The notes under the pieces: generated by a model
What the model was told of the DNA's origin: nothing
Database searches by the model: none
The model's input: only the letters and a program-made list of their open reading frames with translations
From: Burkholderiaceae bacterium
GTDB taxonomy: Bacteria > Pseudomonadota > Gammaproteobacteria > Burkholderiales > Burkholderiaceae
Direction of reading: 5' to 3'
Length of the DNA: 32,583 nucleotides
Assembly (NCBI GenBank): GCA_021166835.1
Contig: JAJPEN010000066.1
Span: forward strand, 1 to 32,583
Translations under genes and position numbers: made by a program
Shown here: positions 1-7,457 of the stretch, piece by piece
Numbering within the stretch: position 1 is the first letter of the stretch
Layout of the letters: every line of letters starts with the position of its first letter

Positions 1-1
1 C

Positions 2-211
2 GGCAGCGTGCCCGGTTTCGACTATTCCGACGCGATGAAGCGATCGGGCATCGTGTGGAACGCGAAGACGCTCGATCGCTTTCTCGCCGATCCGATGAAG
101 GCGGTGCCGGGCACGACGATGGGCTACGCGGGCGTGAAGGATCCGAAGGAACGCGCGGATCTGATCGCGTTCCTCGTGCAGCAGAGCGACGGCCCGGCCT
201 GCGCGAAGTAG
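2..211 (+). CDS. c-type cytochrome, class I, 3' part only
   Basis: This is the C-terminal 69 codons of a gene that begins before the window; the reading frame is open from base 2. The peptide carries the distal half of a class I cytochrome c: FDYSDAMKRSG followed by W and a TLDRFLADP helix, then PGTTMGYAG, in which Met (codon 119-121) is the expected sixth haem ligand, and a last helix ERADLIAFLVQQ. The haem-binding CxxCH lies upstream of the window and is not seen. Class I cytochromes of this type (mitochondrial c / c2-like) are periplasmic electron carriers to oxidases or from dehydrogenases. The GTG at base 8 is in frame but lies in the middle of the domain, so it is not taken as a start. 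The gene is followed by a small hairpin. Confidence 0.85.
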   Translation, partial: GSVPGFDYSDAMKRSGIVWNAKTLDRFLADPMKAVPGTTMGYAGVKDPKERADLIAFLVQQSDGPACAK

Positions 212-214
212 CGT

Positions 215-233
215 CCGGGTCGGCTCTACCCGG
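215..233 (+). terminator. hairpin after cytochrome gene
   Basis: CCGGGT (215-220) pairs with ACCCGG (228-233) around a 7-base loop, starting four bases after the cytochrome stop codon. There is no T-run, so it may be a weak or Rho-assisted terminator, or a stabilising 3' hairpin. Confidence 0.4.
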
Positions 234-307
234 TAGCGCCGGCCCGCTGCTGCTCGCGTAGCACCGGCCCGCTGCTGCTCGCGCAGCGCTGGCCCCGCTC
301 TGCGCGA
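234..307. repeat. 25-base tandem repeat, about three copies
   Basis: Two copies of a 25-base unit (234-258 and 259-283) differ at one position (TAGCGCC versus TAGCACC, then the same CGGCCCGCTGCTGCTCGCG core without its first base). A third, degenerate copy with an indel (284-307) and a trace of a fourth (from 308) follow. The array is non-coding and lies between the cytochrome and rep genes. Function unknown; most likely slippage-generated. Confidence 0.65.
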
Positions 308-326
308 TAGCGCCCGCTCACCTCGC

Positions 327-348
327 GAGGCGTTGCTAGAATCGCCTC
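327..348 (+). promoter_or_regulatory. probable rep promoter -10 inside an inverted repeat
   Basis: TAGAAT at 337-342, in the context GCTAGAAT common at betaproteobacterial promoters, is a good -10 box about 40 bases before the rep start codon. No convincing -35 is seen. The -10 box sits in the spacer of a perfect inverted repeat, GAGGCG (327-332) and CGCCTC (343-348). A protein bound to it would block RNA polymerase, but the repeat could also be chance in GC-rich DNA. Confidence 0.45.
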
Positions 349-382
349 CCCTTCGCAGTGCCCGCCGTCCCCCGCCTCCCCG

Positions 383-2458
383 ATGTCCGCGCAGTTGAAC
401 CCCGCCCAGCGCGAGGCGATCCGCTATCTCGACGGTCCTTGCCTGGTCATCGCCGGCGCCGGCAGCGGCAAGACGCGCGTCATCACGCAGAAGATCGTGC
501 ATCTGGTCGACGCGGGCTTCCGTCCCGGCGCGATCGCCGCGATCACCTTCACCAACAAGGCCGCGCAGGAGATGGCCGAGCGTCTCGGCAAGGCGCTGCG
601 CCTGCCCGAAGGACAGCGCCCGCTGGTGGCGACCTTCCACTCGCTCGGCGTGCAGATGCTGCGCCGGGACGGCGCGGCGCTCGGGCTGAAACGCAACTTC
701 TCGATTCTCGATTCCGACGACGCGGCCGGCATCGTGCAGCAGGCGATCGGCGCGGTCGACCGCAAGGCGACGCGCGCGGCGCAACACCGGATCTCGCTGT
801 GGAAGAACGCGCTGGTCGGCCCCGACGAGGCGGCCGCGTCGGCGAAGGATTCGAACGAGCACGCGATCGCGCGCGCCTATCGCGACTACGCCGCCACGCT
901 CGGCGCCTACCAGGCGGTGGACTTCGACGACCTGATCCGGCTGCCGGTGCGGCTGCTGCGCGAGCATCCGGAGGCAGCGCAGGCCTGGCGCGAGTCGCTG
1001 CGCTACCTGCTGGTCGACGAGTACCAGGACACGAACGCGTGCCAGTACGAGTTGCTGAAGCTGCTCGCCGGCCCGCGCGCGGCGTTCACCGCCGTGGGCG
1101 ACGACGATCAGTCGATCTACGGATGGCGCGGCGCCACGCTGGAGAACCTGAACCGTCTGGCGACCGACTTTCCTTCGCTGAAGGTCGTCAAGCTCGAGCA
1201 GAACTATCGTTCGAGCCTGAACATCCTGCGCGCGGCGAACCGGCTGATCGAGCACAACCCGAAGCTGCACGAGAAGAAGCTGTGGTCCGAACTCGGCCCC
1301 GGCGATCCGGTGCAGGTCGTTCCCTGCGGAGACGACGAGGCTGAAGCCGAATCGGTGGTGATGCGCCTGCAGGCGCACCGCTTCGAGCGCCGCGCGAAGT
1401 TCTCCGACTACGCGATCCTGTATCGCGGCAATCACCAGGCGCGCGTCTTCGAGCAGGCGCTGCGCAAGGAGAAGATTCCGTACGTTCTCTCCGGCGGGCA
1501 GTCGTTCTTCGAGCGCGCGGAGATCCGCGACCTGCTGGCGTACCTGCGCCTGCTCGCCAACGACGACGACGATCCGGCCTTCATCCGTGCCGTGACGACG
1601 CCGAAACGCGGCGTCGGCGCCGCCAGCCTGCAGGCGCTCGGCGCCTGGGCCGGCGAGCGCAACGTGTCGATGTTCGCGGCGCTCTTCGAAACCGGCTTCG
1701 AGTCGCGCATCGCGGCGCGCCAGCTAGAGCCGCTGCGCGAGTTCGGCGAGTTCGTCAATCGCATCGCCTGGCGAGCCGCGAAGGAGCCCGCGGCGCAGGT
1801 GCTCGACGATCTGCTGGCGGCCATCGAATACCGGTCGCACCTGTTCGCGACCTGCGACGACAAGGCTGCGGCGGTACGCTGGCAGAACGTCTGCGATTTC
1901 GTCGACTGGATGAAGAAGCGCGCTGAAGAGGACGGCGCGACGCTCGTGAAGCTCGCGCAGACCGTCGCGCTGCTCTCGCAGCTCGACCGGCGCGACGCCG
2001 ATCTCGACGCCGTGCGATTGACGACGATCCACGCCGCCAAGGGGCTCGAGTTTGCCCACGTCTTCGTCGTCGGCTGCGAGGAAGGCCTGCTGCCGCATCG
2101 CGGCGACGCTTCGTCTCCGGCGGCCGATGCGGAAGACGACGCAGCCGGCGCGCACGACGGCGTTGCGACGGCCGGGCGTGACATTTCTCACGCCGGTGCG
2201 CAGGCGCAGCGCATCGAGGAAGAGCGACGACTGATGTACGTCGCGGTCACGCGCGCGCAGCGCAGCCTCACGCTCACCTGGTGCCGCAAGCGCAAGCGCG
2301 GCCGCGAGCACCTCGCGCAACTGCCTTCGCGCTTTCTCGCCGAGATGCAGCTCGAGGCCTCGCCGTCTTCGACGCAGAGCGTCAGCCAGGAGATGGGCAA
2401 GGCCCGATTGGCCAACCTGCGCGCATTGCTCGGCCGCCCGGCGCCGACCGGCGGCTGA
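383..2458 (+). CDS. rep: ATP-dependent DNA helicase Rep (UvrD/Rep superfamily 1A)
   Basis: The 691-residue product is a 3'-to-5' superfamily 1 helicase that helps replication forks pass protein obstacles and restarts stalled forks. The start LNPAQREAIRYLDGPCLVIAG is typical of Rep. Visible motifs: Walker A GAGSGKT (about residues 25-31, Lys30), motif Ia TFTNKAAQEM, motif II DEYQDTN (about 212-218), motif III VGDDDQSIYGWRGA, motif IV QNYRSS, motif V VRLTTIHAAKGLEF, motif VI EERRLMYVAVTRAQ. Length is close to the 673 residues of E. coli Rep. The extra length is mainly an Ala/Asp-rich insert of about 35 residues (roughly 574-610) between LPHR and the motif VI segment, where E. coli Rep has only a short loop. 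The gene stands alone downstream of a CTAGAAT-type -10 box. UvrD or PcrA is the alternative; the N-terminus and length favour Rep. Confidence 0.93.
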   Translation: MSAQLNPAQREAIRYLDGPCLVIAGAGSGKTRVITQKIVHLVDAGFRPGAIAAITFTNKAAQEMAERLGKALRLPEGQRPLVATFHSLGVQMLRRDGAALGLKRNFSILDSDDAAGIVQQAIGAVDRKATRAAQHRISLWKNALVGPDEAAASAKDSNEHAIARAYRDYAATLGAYQAVDFDDLIRLPVRLLREHPEAAQAWRESLRYLLVDEYQDTNACQYELLKLLAGPRAAFTAVGDDDQSIYGWRGATLENLNRLATDFPSLKVVKLEQNYRSSLNILRAANRLIEHNPKLHEKKLWSELGPGDPVQVVPCGDDEAEAESVVMRLQAHRFERRAKFSDYAILYRGNHQARVFEQALRKEKIPYVLSGGQSFFERAEIRDLLAYLRLLANDDDDPAFIRAVTTPKRGVGAASLQALGAWAGERNVSMFAALFETGFESRIAARQLEPLREFGEFVNRIAWRAAKEPAAQVLDDLLAAIEYRSHLFATCDDKAAAVRWQNVCDFVDWMKKRAEEDGATLVKLAQTVALLSQLDRRDADLDAVRLTTIHAAKGLEFAHVFVVGCEEGLLPHRGDASSPAADAEDDAAGAHDGVATAGRDISHAGAQAQRIEEERRLMYVAVTRAQRSLTLTWCRKRKRGREHLAQLPSRFLAEMQLEASPSSTQSVSQEMGKARLANLRALLGRPAPTGG

Positions 2459-2565
2459 GCGATCGGACGCCGCCGCTGCGGCGCATGCGACAGCGCGAAA
2501 CGCCGCGCATCCCGATCCGCCGCCCGATCGTCCGCCGCCTCCCATGCGCCGGCTGCCGGCGCGCG

Positions 2566-5088
2566 ATGCTCGCGAAGGATTCGCCGCCAGGCGCCGCGCA
2601 GCTCGCGCGGCTCGCGCGGCTCGCGGAAAAGAAGGCATTCGCCGGAGCAATGCTGGCATTTCCTGTGATAGGGAGGACGCTTCTCGCGCGCTTGCTGCTC
2701 CGTTCCTGGACGCAGCGCACGCGCCAGAGCCTATGCCTGGCGGGATGGCTCGCCTTGTGGGTGTCGTGCGCCGCCCCGCAGGTCCTGTCCGGGGCCGTCG
2801 CGGAACCGGTCGCGGCGCCGTTCGGCGCCGTGCTCGGGGGCGCGCTCTGGCTCGCCTTCTCGGTCGTCGGCATCGAGGTCGTGCTCGCATTCGTCGAGCG
2901 CGAGCCGAGCGCCGCGCGGCTGCGGCGCGCATTGCGCCTGTCGCCGGCGATCGGCTTCCCGATCGGTTTCCTCTTCGCGATCGTGGCTGCCGCACTCTTG
3001 GCACCCGTTTTCGCACCCGTTCGCGTTGCGCAGGCAGGGTATCTGGCGACCGCGCTCGTCGTGGCCGCGCTCGCCGGCCCGGCGGCCGCAAGGGCGCCCC
3101 GCCGGTACCTGCCGCTGCTCGTTTTCGCGCTCGGCTGGCTGCTGCATGCGGGCAGCGTCGTGGCGATACTCGATGCGCACATTGGCGCGCTGGCGCTGCT
3201 GGCCTGCGTGGTGGCCGTTGCCGCGCAATCAGCATACGTCGAGCGCGTCCGGCGCAGCCGCACCCAGCGCAATCTGCTCGATTCGGCGCGCAAGTATCGG
3301 CACGTCTATTACTCGGCGCCGGTCGCGTTGCTGTCGATCGACCTGGCCGGGCAGATCCAGCGCTGGAACGACCTGGCGAGCCGGCTGTTCCAGGGCCTGT
3401 TGCGCCACGGACGCGTCAACACGCTCGGCGCGCTGCTGGGCGAGGAGCGGGCGGACGCACTGCTCGCGCAGACCATCGGGCAGGGACGCCATCGCTGCGA
3501 GGTGCGCGTGGCGATCGACAGCGACGAGCGGATCGTCGAGGTCGACGCGCTGCTGGCCGCCGATGCCATCGAGATCAGCTTCGTCGATGTCACCGAGCGC
3601 ACGCTGCTCTCGCAGACGCTCGAGCACATGGCCTATCACGACTCGCTGACGCAGCATCTGAACCTGCATGGGCTCGAGCGCGAGATCCGGCGGGTAGCCG
3701 AGCGGGTCGCGGCAGGCGAGGTGGCCTCGCTGTTCTACGTGGACCTGCATCGCTTCAAGGCGGTCAACGACGTCTTCGGCCACGCGGCGGGCAATGCGCT
3801 GGTCGCCGAGGTGGCGCGACGCATCGAGGCGAACGTGCCCTCCGGCTCGCCGATCGCCCGGCTGGGCGGCGACGAGTTCCTCGTCGTGCTGCCCTCCTGT
3901 CCGCTCGATCGCGCGGGGCTGATCGCGCAGGCTGCACGATCGGCGATCGCCGCCGAGGCCTACGAGGTCGACGGCAAGCGCATTCGCATCGACGCGAGCA
4001 CCGGCGTGGTCGAGCTTGCCGCCGACATGAGTCCGGCCGAACTGATCGCCTACGCGACCGCGACCTGCCGCGAGGCGAGTCGCCGCCACGACAGCGGGGT
4101 CGTCGCCGCGCAGTCGTCCGGCGAGCATCTCGCGCGCTATCGCGCCGAGGTGGAGTTGGGACTGCGCCTGCGCACGAGCCTGCCGGTGGAGCGGATCGCG
4201 ATCTTCGCGCAGCCGATCGTTCCGCTGCGCCGTCCCGGCCGCGAGCACGTATCGATGGCCTACGAGGTGCTGCTGCGCGAGCGCGACGAGCACGGCGCAT
4301 TCCTGCCGCCGGGGCGCTTGATCGCGGCTGCCGAACGTCATGGCGCGATGCGGCGCATCGACTGGCACATGCTCGAAAGGACGCTGCAGCATCTGGACGA
4401 GAACCGCGAGCACGCGGCGGCGATCGACTTCGTTACCGTGAACCTGAGCGGTACTTCGCTGAACGACGAGCATTTTCTCGCCGACGCGCATACGCTGCTG
4501 CGCGACTGCCACGCCGTGGCGCCTCGCGTGTGCCTGGAGATCACCGAGTCGGTCGCGATGTTCGACGTGCGCAGCACGGGACGCTTCGTCGAGAAGATGC
4601 GTTCGCTCGGCGTGCGCATCGCGCTCGACGATTTCGGCGCCGGCTACTCGTCGTTCGCCTACCTGCGCGAGCTGCCCGCCACGCTGGTGAAGATCGACGG
4701 CCAGTTCATGCCGGGCATCGACGCGCAGCCGCGCAACCAGGTCATCGTCAGCGGCATCCGTCGGCTCACCGAGGAACTGGGCATGGCCTGCGTGGCCGAG
4801 TGGGTCGAGGACGTGGCGGCGCTCGCCTTCCTGCTGGGTGTACGGATGGATTACGCGCAGGGCTTCGTTCTCGCGCGGCCCGCGCCGATCGAGCACTGGC
4901 TGCGCCATGCAGTGGACCTCGCCCCGCTCGTTGCCGCGCGCGAAATCACGGGCACGGCGCTTTCGGCGCGAGCGCATGCGCCGGGCGGCGTCGGAGACCG
5001 CGTCGAGCGCTCGCCTGCGATCGACCTCCGCGTCGGTGCATCCGCTGCGGGGCCGACGGACATGCGCGAACCCCTGGCTTCGACATGA
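2566..5088 (+). CDS. membrane PAS-GGDEF-EAL cyclic-di-GMP protein
   Basis: About 840 residues. Five or six hydrophobic helices (residues about 50-225) form an N-terminal membrane sensor; a PAS-like segment follows (KYRHVYYSAPVALLSIDLAG), then GGDEF (GGDEF itself at 434-438) and EAL domains. The cyclase half is partly degenerate: the helix normally reading DPLTGLPNR is DSLTQHLNLHG, the guanine-contacting Asp in GHxxGD is Asn (GHAAGN), and there is no RxxD inhibitory site. The phosphodiesterase half keeps its metal and catalytic residues: EVL in place of EAL (Glu567), VNLSG, EITES, LDDFGAGYSS (Asp688), VKIDGQF and YAQGF (Gln765). It is therefore probably a cyclic-di-GMP phosphodiesterase with a doubtful cyclase. 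The start is uncertain: ATG 2566 is chosen, but ATG 2650 just before the membrane segment is possible; neither has a good ribosome site. The stop overlaps the kinase start by four bases. Confidence 0.85.
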   Translation: MLAKDSPPGAAQLARLARLAEKKAFAGAMLAFPVIGRTLLARLLLRSWTQRTRQSLCLAGWLALWVSCAAPQVLSGAVAEPVAAPFGAVLGGALWLAFSVVGIEVVLAFVEREPSAARLRRALRLSPAIGFPIGFLFAIVAAALLAPVFAPVRVAQAGYLATALVVAALAGPAAARAPRRYLPLLVFALGWLLHAGSVVAILDAHIGALALLACVVAVAAQSAYVERVRRSRTQRNLLDSARKYRHVYYSAPVALLSIDLAGQIQRWNDLASRLFQGLLRHGRVNTLGALLGEERADALLAQTIGQGRHRCEVRVAIDSDERIVEVDALLAADAIEISFVDVTERTLLSQTLEHMAYHDSLTQHLNLHGLEREIRRVAERVAAGEVASLFYVDLHRFKAVNDVFGHAAGNALVAEVARRIEANVPSGSPIARLGGDEFLVVLPSCPLDRAGLIAQAARSAIAAEAYEVDGKRIRIDASTGVVELAADMSPAELIAYATATCREASRRHDSGVVAAQSSGEHLARYRAEVELGLRLRTSLPVERIAIFAQPIVPLRRPGREHVSMAYEVLLRERDEHGAFLPPGRLIAAAERHGAMRRIDWHMLERTLQHLDENREHAAAIDFVTVNLSGTSLNDEHFLADAHTLLRDCHAVAPRVCLEITESVAMFDVRSTGRFVEKMRSLGVRIALDDFGAGYSSFAYLRELPATLVKIDGQFMPGIDAQPRNQVIVSGIRRLTEELGMACVAEWVEDVAALAFLLGVRMDYAQGFVLARPAPIEHWLRHAVDLAPLVAAREITGTALSARAHAPGGVGDRVERSPAIDLRVGASAAGPTDMREPLAST

Positions 5089-6839
5089 GCCCTCCGGCCG
5101 ACACGCTCGTCGCGACGCGCCCGTCGACGGCACGCGACTCCGCGACGCTCTCACCCGGGCAGCGCCTGGGCGATTTCCTGATCACGCGCGTCGTCGGCCA
5201 GGGCGGCTTCGGCATCGTCTACGAAGCCGAGGATCTCACGCTGCAGCGGCGCGTCGCGATCAAGGAGTACATGCCGGCGCAGCTCGCCGCGCGCATGGAC
5301 GGCACGGTGAACGTCGTCTCGGGCCGCTACGCGAAATCCTTCGAGCTGGGCCGACGCAGCTTCCTGGCCGAGGCGCGGCTGCTCGCGCAGTTCCGTCATC
5401 CGGGTCTGCTCGAAGTGCTGCATTTCTGGGAGCAGAACGGCACCGCCTACATGGTGATGCCGTTCTACGAGGGGCGTACCCTCGACCAGGTGCTTGCCAA
5501 CGCTGCGCACGTGATCGACGAAGCGTGGCTGAAGTCGGTGATCCGGCCCGTGCTCGATGCGCTCGAGCACATGCACGGCGAGGACTGCTATCACCGCGAC
5601 GTCTCGGCCGACAACATCCTGATCCGTCCGGACGGCAAGGCGCTGCTGCTCGATCTCGGAGCGGCCCGCCGGGTGATCGGCGAGAGCGACCGCGCGCTGA
5701 CCGTCATGCTCAAGCCCGGATACGCGCCGATCGAGCAGTACGCCGACGATCCTGCCTGCAGGCAGGGTCCGTGGACCGACATCTACGCCGTGGCCGCGGT
5801 GCTGCATCATGCGGTGACCAACCGGATGCCGCCGGCCTCGGCCTCGCGCGTGATGCACGATTCGCTGCCGTCGCTGGCCGCGCTGGCTCCGCCCGGATAC
5901 AGCCCGCGCTTCCTCGAGGCGATCGATCGCGGCCTGTCGATCCGGCCCGAGCAGCGCCCTCGCACCGTCGGGGAATTCCGCTCGCTGTTGTTCGCCGCGT
6001 CGCCCGAGGACGGGGTCGCGACGACCGACGCAGCGCCGCCGGTGACGCCGCCGCGTGCCGCGGCGCGAGCGAAGCCCGTCGGCCTCGCCGAACCGGCGCC
6101 GGTGGTCGAGCAGCCGGAGACGGATCTCGACGCGCCGCGCTCCGCGCGCGGCTGGATCGCAGGAGCCGTTGCCGCGGCGCTCGTCGCCGGTTTCGCCTGG
6201 GCCGGCCTGGGCGGCGAAGGCTCAGCGCCGCTGCCTGCCTCGGGCGTCGCATCGAGTGCCGTGTCGAACGCCGCGCCGAACGGCACGTCGAACGGGACGT
6301 CGAACGCAGCGGCGAATGCCGCCACGAACGCCGCGCCGAATGCCGCGACGAACGCTGCCATGAACGCTGCCATGAACGCTGCCACGAACGCCGCCACGAA
6401 CGCCGCCACGAACGCCGCCACGAACGCCGCGCCGAACGCCGCGCCGAACGCCGCGCCGAACGCCGCCGCCGCGAGCCCCCCGGCGGGCGCCGGGGGCCGC
6501 GCCGAGGAGCCCGTCGCCGATGCGGCGCCGGTTCCGCAGGCGCGGAGGTCGGCGTTATCGCTCCTCGTCGACCCCGCGCCGGCGCCCGCGCGCGCCGCCG
6601 AGCCGGCCAACACCACCGTGGCCCGCGCATCGGGCGGCATCGTACGGCTTGCCGTCAAGCCCTGGGGCGAGGTCTTCGTCGACGGTGCCTCGCGCGGCAT
6701 CACGCCTCCGTTGAAGCAGCTCACGCTCGATGCCGGCGTGCATCGCATCGAGATCCGCAATCCGGCCGGCCCGTCGTGGACGAAGGACGTCGACGTCGTC
6801 GCGGGCCAGCCGACCACCGTCTCGCATCGCTTCCCATGA
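5085..6839 (+). CDS. Ser/Thr protein kinase with Asn-rich repeat and C-terminal PEGA domain
   Basis: A 584-residue Hanks-type kinase. Gly-loop GQGGFG (38-43), VAIK lysine (Lys60), catalytic loop HRDVSADN (Asp172) and DLG in place of DFG (Asp190) are all present, followed by the activation-segment sequence GYAPIEQY typical of bacterial kinases of this kind. After the kinase come a Pro/Ala-rich linker, one membrane helix (about 356-376), an extracytoplasmic Asn-Ala-Ala repeat (395-462) and a PEGA domain (about 518-584; VKPWGEVFVDG, LDAGVHRIEIRN), a domain usually found in surface or periplasmic proteins. The kinase is thus cytoplasmic and the PEGA domain periplasmic. ATG 5085 overlaps the TGA of the GGDEF-EAL gene (ATGA), and its own TGA overlaps the next start in the same way, so the three are translationally coupled. 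PEGA kinases of this kind occur beside type VI secretion genes, but no T6SS core gene is visible here. Confidence 0.92.
   Translation: MSPPADTLVATRPSTARDSATLSPGQRLGDFLITRVVGQGGFGIVYEAEDLTLQRRVAIKEYMPAQLAARMDGTVNVVSGRYAKSFELGRRSFLAEARLLAQFRHPGLLEVLHFWEQNGTAYMVMPFYEGRTLDQVLANAAHVIDEAWLKSVIRPVLDALEHMHGEDCYHRDVSADNILIRPDGKALLLDLGAARRVIGESDRALTVMLKPGYAPIEQYADDPACRQGPWTDIYAVAAVLHHAVTNRMPPASASRVMHDSLPSLAALAPPGYSPRFLEAIDRGLSIRPEQRPRTVGEFRSLLFAASPEDGVATTDAAPPVTPPRAAARAKPVGLAEPAPVVEQPETDLDAPRSARGWIAGAVAAALVAGFAWAGLGGEGSAPLPASGVASSAVSNAAPNGTSNGTSNAAANAATNAAPNAATNAAMNAAMNAATNAATNAATNAATNAAPNAAPNAAPNAAAASPPAGAGGRAEEPVADAAPVPQARRSALSLLVDPAPAPARAAEPANTTVARASGGIVRLAVKPWGEVFVDGASRGITPPLKQLTLDAGVHRIEIRNPAGPSWTKDVDVVAGQPTTVSHRFP
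6267..6470 (+). repeat. 12-base tandem repeat encoding Asn-Ala-Ala-X
   Basis: Seventeen consecutive 12-base units inside the kinase gene each begin with AAC or AAT and encode NAAP, NGTS, NAAT, NAAM or NAAA. The central units are almost identical (AACGCCGCCACG); the first ones are more diverged. The array stays in frame because 12 is a multiple of three. It forms a flexible, probably periplasmic spacer between the membrane helix and the PEGA domain. Such arrays change in copy number by slippage. Confidence 0.9.
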
Positions 6840-7300
6840 CGAACGAACCCTCCGTGGCATTCCGACCGTTGCTCGCCGCCGCGGCGGCATTCGCGCTCGC
6901 GCTGCTCGTCGGCGGCTGCACCACCGTGCAGGACTGGGCCGGTTCCGTCGGCTCGGCGAGCCCGGAAAGAGCCGATACGTCCGCCGCCGCGAGCGAGCCG
7001 GGCAAACGCAAGCTCGCCGAAGGCGTGGATCGATACGACGCGGGCGACTTCGTCAGTGCGATCCGCGCGCTGAACGCGCCCGAGATCGACGGCTCGGACA
7101 CCGCCACGCGCGTCGAGGCGGGCAAGTACCTGGCGTTCAGCTACTGCGTGACGAACCGGCGCACGCTGTGCCGCAAGGCCTTCGATCGCGTTCTCGCGAT
7201 CGATCCCGGCTTCGCGTTGACGCCCGCGGAGGCGGGTCATCCGCTGTGGGGGCCGGTGTTCGTGCAGGCGCGCAAGGCGGCCGACAAGCGCGCGAACTGA
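6836..7300 (+). CDS. TPR-like outer-membrane lipoprotein, TssQ-like
   Basis: A 154-residue lipoprotein. A hydrophobic signal ends in the lipobox LVGGC (Cys28). The mature part has a helical TPR-like fold signature: LAEGVDRYDAGDFVSAIRAL, then KYLAFSYCVTNRRTLCRKAF and DRVLAIDPGF, and a conserved-looking end GHPLWGPVFVQARK. From memory this pattern matches the TssQ family of T6SS-associated lipoproteins of Burkholderiales; a search would be needed to confirm. The start ATG overlaps the kinase TGA by four bases, so it is almost certainly co-translated with the PEGA kinase. Being anchored on the periplasmic side, it could contact the PEGA domain. Function beyond that is unknown. Confidence 0.8.
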   Translation: MTNEPSVAFRPLLAAAAAFALALLVGGCTTVQDWAGSVGSASPERADTSAAASEPGKRKLAEGVDRYDAGDFVSAIRALNAPEIDGSDTATRVEAGKYLAFSYCVTNRRTLCRKAFDRVLAIDPGFALTPAEAGHPLWGPVFVQARKAADKRAN

Positions 7301-7338
7301 CGCCGAAGCGCTCGCCGGCCGGCGCGCGGGCTGGTGCG

Positions 7339-7357
7339 CGGCCCGGTGCGCGGGCCG
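7339..7357 (+). terminator. GC-rich hairpin after the lipoprotein gene
   Basis: CGGCCC (7339-7344) pairs with GGGCCG (7352-7357) across a 7-base loop, about 40 bases after the lipoprotein stop; a 12-base palindrome CGCCGGCCGGCG lies just before it (7313-7324). No T-run follows. It marks a plausible 3' end of the GGDEF-EAL/kinase/lipoprotein transcript. Confidence 0.35.
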
Positions 7358-7457
7358 GGCGAACCGGGCACGTGGAGGCGATCCCCCTGCCGGCTTCCGG
7401 ACCGGCCACGCCCTCACGCGTTATTCTTCGCCCCTTCTGGGGAGGAAACAGCGCGCG

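Noticed and set aside
3229..5154. A 641-codon minus-strand frame
   Set aside because: It is the antisense of the GGDEF-EAL gene, whose catalytic motifs are clear on the plus strand.
6267..6470. Regular repeats that could suggest a CRISPR array
   Set aside because: The 12-base units are contiguous without spacers and lie in frame inside the kinase gene.
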